Shown piece after piece: positions 9,212 through 18,132 of a stretch of DNA of 64,000 nucleotides. Each line of letters starts with the position of its first letter. Position 1 is the stretch's first letter. Made by a program: the position numbers and the translations under genes. Below the pieces are notes generated by a model. That model saw only the letters and a program-made list of their open reading frames with translations. It did not search any database and was not told where the DNA came from. Source of the stretch: Moorella glycerini (lineage in GTDB: Bacteria; Bacillota; DSM-521; Neomoorellales; Neomoorellaceae); contig NZ_CP046244.1 of the NCBI RefSeq assembly GCF_009735625.1, positions 434,001-498,000 of the forward strand. Direction: 5' to 3'.

Positions 9212-11099
9212 GTGCGCCCGGCATGGGCGTTAACTTAGTGGTGAAAGTCCACTGCAGGCGAGGCAGCACAGTCTGTTAGCCAAAGGCAAGGGTGTCCATC
9301 GCGAGGTGGAATCTGAAGGAAGCCGGAGGCAAAGCCACGGCCCGATGAACAAGAACCCCATACGAGGCTAGACCGTCCGGATGAGCTGGCAATACACAGC
9401 GAAATCCCAGGCTGCCAAGGGGCGGTAGAGTAGATGGGGCGGGCGCGGGGTGAAGGTTAACGCTCTTACCCGGGGAGACCTGCCGGGTAGGCCAGGGAAA
9501 GCTGGTAACCCGTGTCGAAAGGCACGACTGAACCGGCAGGAGTCAGCAGAAGGCATAGTACCCTGGGGGTCATGAACCGCAGGGGAAGGCCCGAACATCA
9601 AGTCAGAGGTGAAACGATGCGTTCGCGAGAAGGACGAAGACAGCAGAAAACCCCGGAAGGGGCCTGCCCACGGGAGGAAGTGGTGAAGCCGCAGGGGACC
9701 GCGGGAGGGCCGAGTTCTTCTCCGGCACAAAGCGGAACGTCACCTCGCAGAGGCCAAGGTAGCGGCCTGATGGAACAGGTGGTGGCCAGGAGTAACATGC
9801 TGGCCGCTCTAAAGCGTGTAGAGCGGAACGGAGGCGCGCCCGGCGTAGATGGCATCCCGACCGAACGGCTTCGGGACCAAATTCGTACCGAATGGCCGCG
9901 CATCCGGGAAGAACTGCTCGCAGGAACCTACAGACCGAAGCCCGTGCGCCGGGTCGAAATCCCGAAACCCGGAGGAGGCAAACGGCTGCTAGGGATACCC
10001 ACCGTAATGGACCGCCTGATCCAGCAGGCGCTCCTGCAAGTATTGACGCCCATTTTTGACCCGCAGTTCTCAGAAAACAGTTTCGGGTTCCGACCCGGAA
10101 GGAGAGCCCATGACGCGGTAAAGAAGGCGCGACAATACGTAGAAGAAGGATACGAATGGGCGGTGGACCTGGACATCGAGAAATATTTTGACCGGGTAAA
10201 CCACGACATACTCATGGCCCGGGTGGCCCGGAAAGTAACGGATAAGAGGGTACTTACCCTTATCCGCCGCTATCTTACCGCAGGCGTCATGGTGAAGGGA
10301 GTGGTCATGGAGACGGCAGAAGGGACGCCCCAGGGCGGACCCTTAAGCCCGCTTTTGGCCAACATCCTCCTGGACGACCTGGACAAAGAGCTGGAAAAGA
10401 GGGGCCACAAGTTCGTCCGTTACGCCGATGACTGCAACATCTACGTCAAAAGCAAACGGGCGGGAGAAAGGGTCATGGCCAGTATCCGCAACTTCCTGCA
10501 GGAGCGGTTAAAGCTCAAGATTAACGAGCAGAAGAGCGCGGTAGACCGGCCGTGGAAACTAAAATTCCTGGGGTTTAGCATGTACAAAGCCAAAGCCGGA
10601 GAAATCCTTATCCGTCTAGCGCCGCAAACCATTGAACGGGTTAAGATGAAAATTCGGGAGATAACTTCCCGGAATAAGCCCGTAAGCATGGAAGAGCGCA
10701 TAGAGCGGCTAAACGCCTACCTGGGTGGATGGATAGGATACTTCGCCCTGGCCGACACGCCCAGCACTTTCAGGAACTTGGAAGGCTGGATGCGGAGAAG
10801 GCTACGCATGTGCCTCTGGAAGCAGTGGAAGCGAGTACGGACCAGGTACCGCGAGCTACGCGCATTGGGATTGCCGGATTGGGTGGTGCATAATTTCGCC
10901 AACGCCCGCAAAGGGCCGTGGCGAATGGCCCATGGGCCAATGAATAGAGCCCTGGGTAATGCCTACTGGCAGTCCCAGGGCCTGATGAGCTTAACCGAAC
11001 GTTATCAAAGTCTTCGTCAAGCTTGGTGAACCGCCGGATGCGGACCCGCATGTCCGGTGGTGTGAGAGGACGGGGGCTAGCCGCCCCCTCCTACTCGAT
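9212..11099 (+). mobile_element. Group II intron, bacterial class C-like
   Basis: The 5' end GTGCGCCCGGCATGGGCG is the standard group II start. The 3' end has a domain V-like hairpin (11029-11060 region) and finishes CTACTCGAT. It encodes one reverse transcriptase. Insertion directly behind a terminator stem is the known habit of class C introns. The 5' leader (about 400 bp) is structured RNA. Confidence 0.88.
9617..11029 (+). CDS. ltrA: Group II intron reverse transcriptase/maturase
   Basis: The roughly 470-residue protein has reverse transcriptase blocks including RRVEIPKPGGGKRLLGIPTV, SFGFRPGRRAHDAV, TPQGGPLSPLLANILLDDLD and the catalytic FVRYADDCNIYV. A maturase (X) domain follows. There is no HNH endonuclease domain at the C-terminus, as usual for class C introns. 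The ATG at 9617 is preferred because AGAGGTG lies just upstream; the frame is open further 5' into intron RNA. It reverse-transcribes and helps splice its own intron. Confidence 0.93.
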   Translation: MRSREGRRQQKTPEGACPREEVVKPQGTAGGPSSSPAQSGTSPRRGQGSGLMEQVVARSNMLAALKRVERNGGAPGVDGIPTERLRDQIRTEWPRIREELLAGTYRPKPVRRVEIPKPGGGKRLLGIPTVMDRLIQQALLQVLTPIFDPQFSENSFGFRPGRRAHDAVKKARQYVEEGYEWAVDLDIEKYFDRVNHDILMARVARKVTDKRVLTLIRRYLTAGVMVKGVVMETAEGTPQGGPLSPLLANILLDDLDKELEKRGHKFVRYADDCNIYVKSKRAGERVMASIRNFLQERLKLKINEQKSAVDRPWKLKFLGFSMYKAKAGEILIRLAPQTIERVKMKIREITSRNKPVSMEERIERLNAYLGGWIGYFALADTPSTFRNLEGWMRRRLRMCLWKQWKRVRTRYRELRALGLPDWVVHNFANARKGPWRMAHGPMNRALGNAYWQSQGLMSLTERYQSLRQAW

Positions 11100-11107
11100 T
11101 TTTTCCG

Positions 11108-12949
11108 CTAGCGCACCGCTATCCGGTATTCCCGCAGCCAGGTGTCGGCCTGGGCAAGATAAGCGAAGAGCTGGGGGGCGCTCATGAGCTGGCCGAACCA
11201 GGGCAGGTCGAAGGGCTCTTCCTTCTCCGCCAGGGCACGGATGGCCGGCACGTCGATGAAGGGCAGCAGGGGCGAACCGGGATCGTTCAAAATCTCCAAC
11301 AGCCAGGTGCGGACGGCCTCCAGGTAGGCCGGGTTGTAGGTCTTGGGGTAGGGGCTCTTGCGCCGCTGCAGGACTTCCTCCGGTAGCACCCCGCGTAAAG
11401 CCCGGCGCAAGATGCCCTTTTCCATCTGGCCCCAGAATTTCATCTCCCAGGGGATATTCCAGACATAATCTACCAGTCGGTGATCGCAGTAGGGCACCCG
11501 GACCTCCAGCCCCACGGCCATGCTCATGCGGTCCTTGCGGTCCAGGAGTACCGGCATAAAGCGGGTCAGGGTAAGGTAGGAAAATTCTCGCAGGCGGGCG
11601 CTCCGGGGGTCCTCCCCTGGCAGGCGGGGTACTTCCTCCAGGGCTTCCCGGTAGCGCCTGGCCACATATTCCTCCGGACGGACCAGGGCTTTAAGATCGG
11701 GAGAAAGGAGGCGGATCCTCTCGTGGCCGGCCCGGGTCCAGGGGAAGGTAGCCAGGGCCATGGCCTTTTCACTTCTAAACCACGGGTAACCGCCGAAGAC
11801 CTCGTCGGCAGCCTCGCCGGACAGGGCAACGGTGGCTTCTTTTTTAATTTCCCGGCTAAAGAGGTACAGGGAAGAGTCCACATCAGCCATTCCCGGCAGG
11901 TCCCGGGCGCGCATGGCCGTAGTCAGAGAGGTTACCAGTTCGGGGGTGTCGATAAAGACGTAGTGGTGCCTGGTACCCAGGTAGCGGGAAACGAGTTCTA
12001 CCCAGGGGGCATCGCTGTTGGGCTGGAAATGGCTGGGCCGGAAATAACGGTCATTGTCGACGTAGTCTACCGACCAGGTATGGATGGGCCCAAGACCCCG
12101 CTCCTGAAAGGCCCGGGCGGCAAAGGCGGTAACGGCGCTGGAATCCAGCCCCCCGGAGAGCAGGGTGCAGACGGGCACATCGGCTACCAGCTGCCGCTCT
12201 ACCGTATCCTGCAAAAGCTGGCGGACTTTAGCGGTAGTGGTTTCCAGGTCATCCGGGTGGGGCCGGCTTACCAGGGCCCAGTACTGGTGCTGGCGGATGC
12301 CCTGGCGGTCATAAATCAGGTAGTAGCCGGGTTTCAATTCGGCTATGTTGCGGAATACCCCGTGTCCCGGCGTGCGGGCCGGTCCCAGGACAAAAACTTC
12401 GGCCAGCCCTTCGGCGTCCACCTCCGCTTCCACTGCCGGGTGCGCCAGCAGGGCTTTCAATTCCGAACCAAAGAGGAAGGCACTGCCCCTTTGCGTATAA
12501 AAGAGGGGTTTGACGCCCAGGCGGTCCCGGGCCAGGAAAAGGCTTTGCCTGGCCTCATCCCAGATGGCAAAGGCAAAAATACCATTAAAACGCTCGACGC
12601 AGGCTGGCCCCCATTCCATATAGGCCGCCAGCAGTGCTTCCGTATCCGAGTGTCCCTGGAAGGTATAACCATGGCTTTTGAGCTCCCGGTGCAGGTCGGG
12701 TGTGTTGTACAGCTCACCGTTATAGGATATGACAAAGGTCTGGTTGCCGCGGTGGCGTACCATGGGCTGGCCGCCGCCGGCAGGATCAACGACAATCAGG
12801 CGGCGATGGCCCAGGGCGGCCCGGGGGGAAAGCCACACCCCGGAGGCATCCGGCCCGCGGCAGGCCAGGGTGGCTGTCATGGCCTCCAGGACAGGCTGTT
12901 GCCGGCTTAGATCCACCTCCCAGTCCACCCAGCCGGTGATGCCACACAT
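11108..12949 (-). CDS. asnB: Asparagine synthase (glutamine-hydrolysing)
   Basis: The 613-residue protein starts MCGITGWVDW. Cys2 is the glutaminase nucleophile, which fixes this start even though the frame is open 33 codons further upstream; GGGGAGGG precedes it. The N-terminal class II amidotransferase domain (to about 210) is followed by the ATP-pyrophosphatase synthetase domain with LLSGGLDSSAV. It makes asparagine from aspartate, ATP and glutamine, although AsnB-like proteins in polysaccharide clusters may amidate other targets. It lies upstream-adjacent to glgA in the same direction, with a group II intron just past its stop. No damage is seen. Confidence 0.9.
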   Translation of the reverse strand: MCGITGWVDWEVDLSRQQPVLEAMTATLACRGPDASGVWLSPRAALGHRRLIVVDPAGGGQPMVRHRGNQTFVISYNGELYNTPDLHRELKSHGYTFQGHSDTEALLAAYMEWGPACVERFNGIFAFAIWDEARQSLFLARDRLGVKPLFYTQRGSAFLFGSELKALLAHPAVEAEVDAEGLAEVFVLGPARTPGHGVFRNIAELKPGYYLIYDRQGIRQHQYWALVSRPHPDDLETTTAKVRQLLQDTVERQLVADVPVCTLLSGGLDSSAVTAFAARAFQERGLGPIHTWSVDYVDNDRYFRPSHFQPNSDAPWVELVSRYLGTRHHYVFIDTPELVTSLTTAMRARDLPGMADVDSSLYLFSREIKKEATVALSGEAADEVFGGYPWFRSEKAMALATFPWTRAGHERIRLLSPDLKALVRPEEYVARRYREALEEVPRLPGEDPRSARLREFSYLTLTRFMPVLLDRKDRMSMAVGLEVRVPYCDHRLVDYVWNIPWEMKFWGQMEKGILRRALRGVLPEEVLQRRKSPYPKTYNPAYLEAVRTWLLEILNDPGSPLLPFIDVPAIRALAEKEEPFDLPWFGQLMSAPQLFAYLAQADTWLREYRIAVR

Positions 12950-13179
12950 AAATAAATCCCTCCCCAGCAGGCTGTTAAAAACGCCCTTAAATTGAAACCC
13001 TTCCTCTGGACGCCGTTGCCCACCGGGGTTACGCCCTTGCAACCCCAAACGGGTTCCATGATGATCTTATGCAGGGAGGGGGAAAAAGTGCGGGAAAAAT
13101 ACCTGCCCGGGCTGGTCCCGGGCAGGCGGAACTGATATATCCCGGCGTTTCGCAACGTAAGCGCCGGTAACAGTTCCTT

Positions 13180-14643
13180 TTACCCCGCTTTAACCTGGGT
13201 AGCCATCCTCTTCTGGAGGGCTTCCCGGTACATATCTTCGTATTGACCGGCCGAGGCGTTCCAGGAAAAGTCGGCTGCCATGCCCCGCCGGACCAGATTA
13301 CGCCACTCCTCCGGCTCGTTCCGGTAAACGTGGAGGGCGCGATTAATGGTATCCAGGAGGGCCTGGGGCTGGTAATCGCGGAAGGAAAAGCCGTTACCGC
13401 TCCCCGGGTACTGGTGAAAATCCTTGATGGTATCCTCCAGGCCGCCCGTAGCCCGGACCACCGGTACGGTGCCGTAGCGCAGGCTGATCATCTGGCCCAG
13501 GCCGCAGGGTTCAAAGCGGGAGGGCATGAGGAAGATATCGCAGCCGGCATAAATCCGCTGGGCGAGTACCGGGTCAAAGCCGATTTTGACGGCCATTTTA
13601 TCCCGGTATTTGACCTTGTAACGGGAGAAAAGCTGCTGGTAATAATCCTCGCCGCTGCCCAGGAGGACGAACTGCACATCCTGCTGCAGCAGGGGGTCGA
13701 GAATGGCCGCCAGGAGATCCAGTCCCTTCTGGTTCACCAGGCGGGAAATGAGGCCCAGGAGGGGTCCATCCTTGACCGGCAATTCCATCTCCCTTTGCAG
13801 GGCCGCTTTGTTCTCCTTTTTCTTCTCCAGGTGCCCGGCGTCGTAATTGACGGCCAGGCGCGGGTCGGTGGCCGGGTTGAACTCCTGGTAGTCAATGCCG
13901 TTCAAAATTCCCCGTAGATCCGCGGCGCGTTTCCTCAGCAGGCCGTCCAGGCGTTCCCCGTATTCGGGAGTCTGGATTTCCAGGGCGTATTTCTTGCTGA
14001 CGGTGTTGATTAAATCAGCGTACAGGATCCCGGCCTTCATGAAACTGACCTGGCCGTAAAACTCCAGGCGCTCGGGGGTAAAAAATTCCTCGCCCAGGGC
14101 CATAATCTTCAAGGTGTGGCGGGGGAAGGTCCCCTGGTACTGGAGGTTATGGATGGTATAAATGGTTGCCGTTTGCCGGTAAAAGGGGTTATCCTCGTGC
14201 TTGACTTTGAGGAAAAGGGGGATGGGGCCCGTCTGCCAGTCATTGCAGTGGATAATATCCGGCTGGTATCCCAGCCAGGGCAGCATGGACAGGACGGCCT
14301 TGCAGAAAAAATTAAAACGGGCTGCGTCATCGGGATAGCAGTACATGCCGTCCCGGCAGAAGAACTTGTAGTTATCGATGAGGTAAACAGGTACGGGGTG
14401 ATCTCCTGCCAGCTGCGCCTGGCGGATAATGGCCGTTTCCAGGCTGCCATCCATTTCCACCGGCAGGTCGGTGAGGTAGTCGACATTCTTGACCTGGCGG
14501 TAACGGGGCATAGCCACCCGGACCTCGTGGCCCCGGGCGGCCAGGGCTTTGGGGAGGCTGCCGGCCACGTCGGCCAGGCCCCCCGTTTTGGCCAGGGGGG
14601 CTACTTCGGATGAAACCAGCAAAATCTTTAAGGGCTCGGTCAT
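13180..14643 (-). CDS. glgA: Glycogen synthase
   Basis: The 487-residue GT5 enzyme has the ADP-glucose-binding KTGGLADVAGSLPKAL motif at residues 18-33, YTIHNLQYQGTFPRHTL, and the C-terminal FEPCGLGQMISLRYGTVPVV with the conserved E/C region. It extends alpha-1,4-glucan from ADP-glucose in the cytosol. The ribosome site AGGAGGAAGG lies before the ATG. It follows galT and precedes asnB in the same direction; 133 bp with a hairpin separate it from galT. Confidence 0.95.
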   Translation of the reverse strand: MTEPLKILLVSSEVAPLAKTGGLADVAGSLPKALAARGHEVRVAMPRYRQVKNVDYLTDLPVEMDGSLETAIIRQAQLAGDHPVPVYLIDNYKFFCRDGMYCYPDDAARFNFFCKAVLSMLPWLGYQPDIIHCNDWQTGPIPLFLKVKHEDNPFYRQTATIYTIHNLQYQGTFPRHTLKIMALGEEFFTPERLEFYGQVSFMKAGILYADLINTVSKKYALEIQTPEYGERLDGLLRKRAADLRGILNGIDYQEFNPATDPRLAVNYDAGHLEKKKENKAALQREMELPVKDGPLLGLISRLVNQKGLDLLAAILDPLLQQDVQFVLLGSGEDYYQQLFSRYKVKYRDKMAVKIGFDPVLAQRIYAGCDIFLMPSRFEPCGLGQMISLRYGTVPVVRATGGLEDTIKDFHQYPGSGNGFSFRDYQPQALLDTINRALHVYRNEPEEWRNLVRRGMAADFSWNASAGQYEDMYREALQKRMATQVKAG

Positions 14644-14702
14644 TAGCCTTCCTCCTATATTTCGGAAGTCAGAGGCAGGAAGTACGAAGTCGGAATTCCC
14701 GT

Positions 14703-14725
14703 AGGAACTGGCTAGGCCAGTTCCT
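14703..14725. repeat. Perfect 10-bp-arm hairpin between galT and glgA
   Basis: AGGAACTGGC (14703-14712) and its complement (14716-14725) are separated by TAG. There is no T-run on either side, so a terminator is not shown; it may be an mRNA processing or stability hairpin. Confidence 0.5.
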
Positions 14726-14776
14726 GATTAAGTCTCCAGACTTCCATCATTTTCGTAGTTTACTTTATAGGGGGCG

Positions 14777-15811
14777 TTATACCCTACGGTTAGCTTCAGC
14801 CTGGCTCTCCTGATCCAGTTTAATTTCGTTCAGTGACTGGGCGGCGATTTCCGGTGGCGTGGGGTTAATGTACATATCCGTCCCCCATTCAAAACCGGCA
14901 ACAATGGTCAGCCTGGGCAGGAGTTCAAAATGCCAGTGGTAGATACTGTCCTCCTGGCGCAGGGGCGCTGTATGCAGGACCAGGTTAAATGGCGGGTCGT
15001 TAGCCGCCTTTTCCAACCGATCCAGTACGTCCTGGAGGATGGCGGCCAGTTGCTCCAGCTGCTCATCTTCGCAGGCGCCGAAACTGGCCTGGTGGCGCCG
15101 GGGCATGATCCACATTTCCATCGGGAAACGGGAGGCGAAGGGGCAGAAGGCCAGGAATTCTTTATTAAAGGCCACGACACGGGCCCCTGTTTCCAGCTCT
15201 GCTTCGATAAGGTCGCAGAAAAGACAGCTTTCTTTTTCCTGCCAGTAAGCTTTAAGCCTGGCCATTTCCCGGTTAACGGCTGCCGGCACCAGGGGTGTGG
15301 CAATGAGCTGGCTGTGGGGGTGTTCCAGGGAAGCCCCGGCGGTAGGGCCGTGGTTTTTAAAGAGCTGGATGTATTGGAGCCTTTTGTCCCGCTTCAGCTG
15401 CAGGTAACGCTGCCGCCAGGCCTTGAGAACCTGGACGGCATGCTCGGGAGCTAGAGCGGAGAAAAAGGTATCATGATCAGGCCCCTCGATGATAACCTCA
15501 TGCACACCGGTACCGGTCATGGTCTGGTAAATCCCTTTACTTTCCCTGCCCACCTCCCCGCTGGCCGTCAGGGCGGCATATTTGTTGGGTACCACCCGCA
15601 CCTGCCAGCCAGGGGTATCAGGTTCCGTGCTGGCGGCGCGGAAGGCCAGAACTTCCGGCGGTGTTTCCTTTTCGTGGCCGGGGCAAAAGGGGCAGTTGGC
15701 GTTGCCATTCTTTTCTTTATGAGGAGGCTTGAAGTCCGAAGGCCTTTTGGCCCGTTCGGTGGCAATGATTACCCAGCGCTGGCTCACCGGGTCCTGGCGT
15801 AATTCGGGCAT
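14777..15811 (-). CDS. galT: Galactose-1-phosphate uridylyltransferase
   Basis: The 344-residue HIT-superfamily enzyme has the active-site EHPHSQLIATPLV (HPHSQ, catalytic second His), the zinc-ligand-like CPFCPGH near residue 40 and CLFCDLI near 200. It exchanges UMP between UDP-glucose and galactose-1-phosphate; in this context it may act on ADP-glucose, as some homologues do. The ribosome site TTGGAGG is present. It leads the galT-glgA-asnB gene row. Confidence 0.92.
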   Translation of the reverse strand: MPELRQDPVSQRWVIIATERAKRPSDFKPPHKEKNGNANCPFCPGHEKETPPEVLAFRAASTEPDTPGWQVRVVPNKYAALTASGEVGRESKGIYQTMTGTGVHEVIIEGPDHDTFFSALAPEHAVQVLKAWRQRYLQLKRDKRLQYIQLFKNHGPTAGASLEHPHSQLIATPLVPAAVNREMARLKAYWQEKESCLFCDLIEAELETGARVVAFNKEFLAFCPFASRFPMEMWIMPRRHQASFGACEDEQLEQLAAILQDVLDRLEKAANDPPFNLVLHTAPLRQEDSIYHWHFELLPRLTIVAGFEWGTDMYINPTPPEIAAQSLNEIKLDQESQAEANRRV

Positions 15812-15866
15812 ACTGGAACCTCCAAATTAAGCAACTTGCTACTAGGTTTTATCTATCCGGGGCAAA

Positions 15867-16469
15867 TTATGCGGTATAAGATTGGCCGTAATCTATACCG
15901 GCGATCAGCCTGGCAAATTGTCGCATCCATTCTGGATTCCCACGCCAGGAGGCGGCAGAAACTAAATTCCCATCCACATACACATTAGATAAAGTTTCGT
16001 TAACTTCACCCCATATAGCTCCGGCGAGAAGAAGATCGGGTTTAATACCAGGATAACCTGTACATATTTTTCCTCTAAGTACACCGGCGGCTATTAAAAT
16101 TTGCGGCCCGTGGCAGGTAACGGCTACGGGCTTATTAGTTATAAAGAAATGCTGTACAATTTTTAGCACTCGCTCATTGAGGCGTAAATATTCAGGTGAA
16201 CGGCCACCGGGGATAACTAGTCCAATATAGTCCTGGGGATCGACTTTATCAAAGGTGGCAGTAAGAAGGAAATTGTGACCTGGCTTCTCGCTATAAGTTT
16301 GCTCTTTTTCAAAGTCATGAACAGCGGTTCGTACAGTTTCTCCAGCCCATTTATTAGGAGAAACACTGTGGACGGTATATCCCAACATAGTTAAGGCTTG
16401 AAAAGGAAAGATGGCTTCATAATCTTCCACATAATCGCCGACCAGCATGAGTATTTTCTTTCCAGGCAT
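15867..16469 (-). CDS. DJ-1/PfpI-family protein
   Basis: The 200-residue protein has the PfpI fold: KKILMLVGDYVEDYEAIFPF at the start and the nucleophile-elbow Cys in AVTCHGPQILIAAGV near residue 118. Family members are deglycases, amidases or chaperones; which applies here is unclear. GGGGAGGGA precedes the ATG. It is divergent from the decayed flavin-reductase operon, and before inversion it was on the strand opposite AOR. Confidence 0.85.
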   Translation of the reverse strand: MPGKKILMLVGDYVEDYEAIFPFQALTMLGYTVHSVSPNKWAGETVRTAVHDFEKEQTYSEKPGHNFLLTATFDKVDPQDYIGLVIPGGRSPEYLRLNERVLKIVQHFFITNKPVAVTCHGPQILIAAGVLRGKICTGYPGIKPDLLLAGAIWGEVNETLSNVYVDGNLVSAASWRGNPEWMRQFARLIAGIDYGQSYTA

Positions 16470-16561
16470 TTTTATCCCTCCCCTTCATTCTATTCCACCG
16501 AGTTATGAGGTGATAGCCCGGGGAGGCAAGATAATGATTATTCAGGAAGGGGATTTAAAAA

Positions 16562-16783
16562 ATTAATATTCGTTATCAGTTATTATCACCTGATTTAAAA
16601 GGGCCGGTGGAATTTATGTTGATTACGGCGCCGCCCAAGGCCTCCACGGGCGAGGAAAATTTCGTCCATGATGGTTATGAATATGGTTTTATTTTGAAAG
16701 GCTCAATGCAAATCTGTATTAATGATACTGAAATTTATCTTTTACACCAAGGCGATGCTATCTTTTTTAGCAGTGGTATTTGA
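16562..16783 (+). pseudogene. Cupin domain remnant of an XRE-cupin-type regulator
   Basis: The open frame RYQLLSPDLKGPVEFMLI, then ENFVHDGYEYGFILKGSMQI and GDAIFFSSGI, ends at a TGA. This resembles the C-terminal sensor domain of XRE-cupin transcription factors, cut off before its usual last strands and lacking the DNA-binding domain. The stop overlaps the start region of the next, also damaged, reading frame, suggesting a deletion fused the two. Confidence 0.6.
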
Positions 16784-17442
16784 TGAAAAAGACAAGGTCA
16801 AATTAACAAAAGGATTAGATTTTATTCTTTTACCGCCCGGTGGTATTGGTAACCTGTTTAGACGATAATGATAAACCCAATATCATTACTCTAGCCTGGG
16901 CCACGCCGGTATCCCACCAACCTTTGATTGTGGCTATTGCTGTATCGCCTAAGAGATATTCCCATGACTTAATTAACCGGAGGCGGGAATTTGTGGTTAA
17001 TTTCCCGGATATCAGCCTGGCGGAAGGAGCCAACTGGTGTGGCCGCAAATCAGGGAAAAAATATGATAAATTCGCTGAAACCAAATGGACCGCCGTCCCG
17101 GGCAAGACAATCAAAACTCCCCATATAGCTGAGTGCTATGCCTATCTGGAATGCAAGGTAACTCAACAGGTTATTGCTGGGGATCATACGACTTTCTTCG
17201 GCGAAGTTGTGGATGCTTACGCGGTTGAGGAAGCTGTCAAGAAAGTAAAGCAAGGGGGACCGCCGGCCTATTACTTTGACCCTGCCAGAATTAAGACATT
17301 GCAGCACCTGGGAGGCGATATGTATGTAACTAATGAAGATAACTATGTTGAATTTGAAGTTAGTGGTGTTATTGATGTATATAAATTAAAAGCCCTAAGA
17401 GAGCCTGTTTTTTACTCCGGCCAGAGTAAAGGGCTCTCTTAG
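16773..17442 (+). pseudogene. Flavin reductase-like protein, probably frameshifted near its start
   Basis: From 16840 the frame encodes a near full-length FMN-binding flavin reductase-like protein: VVLVTCLDDNDKPNIITLAW, then FVVNFPDISLAEGANWCGRK and HLGGDMYVTNEDNYVEF. The expected N-terminus (DEKDKVKLTKGLDFILLP) is present just upstream in another frame, and one extra base near 16836 (CCGCCCGG) separates them. If that base is real, the gene is inactive or starts late at GTG 16840. Homologues use FMN for ferric or flavin reduction. It heads the decayed operon that once continued into MFS, cupin and AOR. Confidence 0.65.
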
Positions 17443-17479
17443 GCCACCCGTAAAATTATTATAACAAGTAATTTAAAAA

Positions 17480-18115
17480 ATGAAAACCGAAGCCCAGTCT
17501 TTTTCCAGCCGTCCTGAATTTGTTGCCTTTCATTAGAAAAGATTTGGGACTATCCCATGAAGTAATTGGTTTTGCCTCTTCCCTGTTTTTCCTGGCGTAT
17601 ACGGGTATGCAAATCCCAGCCGGTATAGCAGCAGATAAATGGGGACCCAAGATCGTTATGGGTGTATCTATTGTCGTGTTTACCTTCTTTAGTTTCCTGA
17701 CGGGGACCATTAATTCTCTAGCTCAATTTATTGCTGTGCGCCTTGGTCTCGGCCTGGGGGAAGGGCTACACTTTTCTCCCAGTATTCGTGCTATCGGCGA
17801 CTGGTTCCCGCCCCAGGAAAAAGGCCGGGCGACTGCCTTTTTCACTACTTCCTGGACGGTAGCTCCAGCCATTATCCCTGTTGTAACTGCTTTTATAGCG
17901 GCGGCCTGGGGTTGGCGGATGGTGTTTTATTTGTTGGCTATCCCCGGCATAGTGGGGATAATCTTCTCAGGCAGGGCAAGGGCAAAGCTGCACCTAGCGC
18001 AACCCCATTCTTGTATTTTGCCTTAATGGCTGTTATTGGCACTATACTTTCCCTTTCTTTAAATGAAAAGCCCATTGCTGCCGGGATGAGTAAAAATTCT
18101 TCTTTGGAGGGTTAA
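17480..18115 (+). pseudogene. MFS transporter, internally deleted
   Basis: An ATG at 17480 gives MKTEAQSFSSRPEF and then stops. The next frame continues with LPFIRKDLGLSHEVIGFASS and membrane segments to residue 140 (WGWRMVFYLLAIPGIVG). A third frame supplies the end (LSLSLNEKPIAAGM...SLEG). About one TM helix near the start and several in the middle are missing. It is a relic of an ACS-type anion:cation symporter. Its last codons hold the ribosome site of the following cupin gene. Confidence 0.75.
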
Positions 18116-18132
18116 ATAAATGCTGATTTATC

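Noticed and set aside
11480-12910. A 476-codon open frame on the plus strand opposite asnB
   Set aside because: It is the mirror frame of a GC-rich real gene, with no ribosome site and glycine/proline-rich nonsense sequence. asnB on the minus strand has all catalytic motifs.
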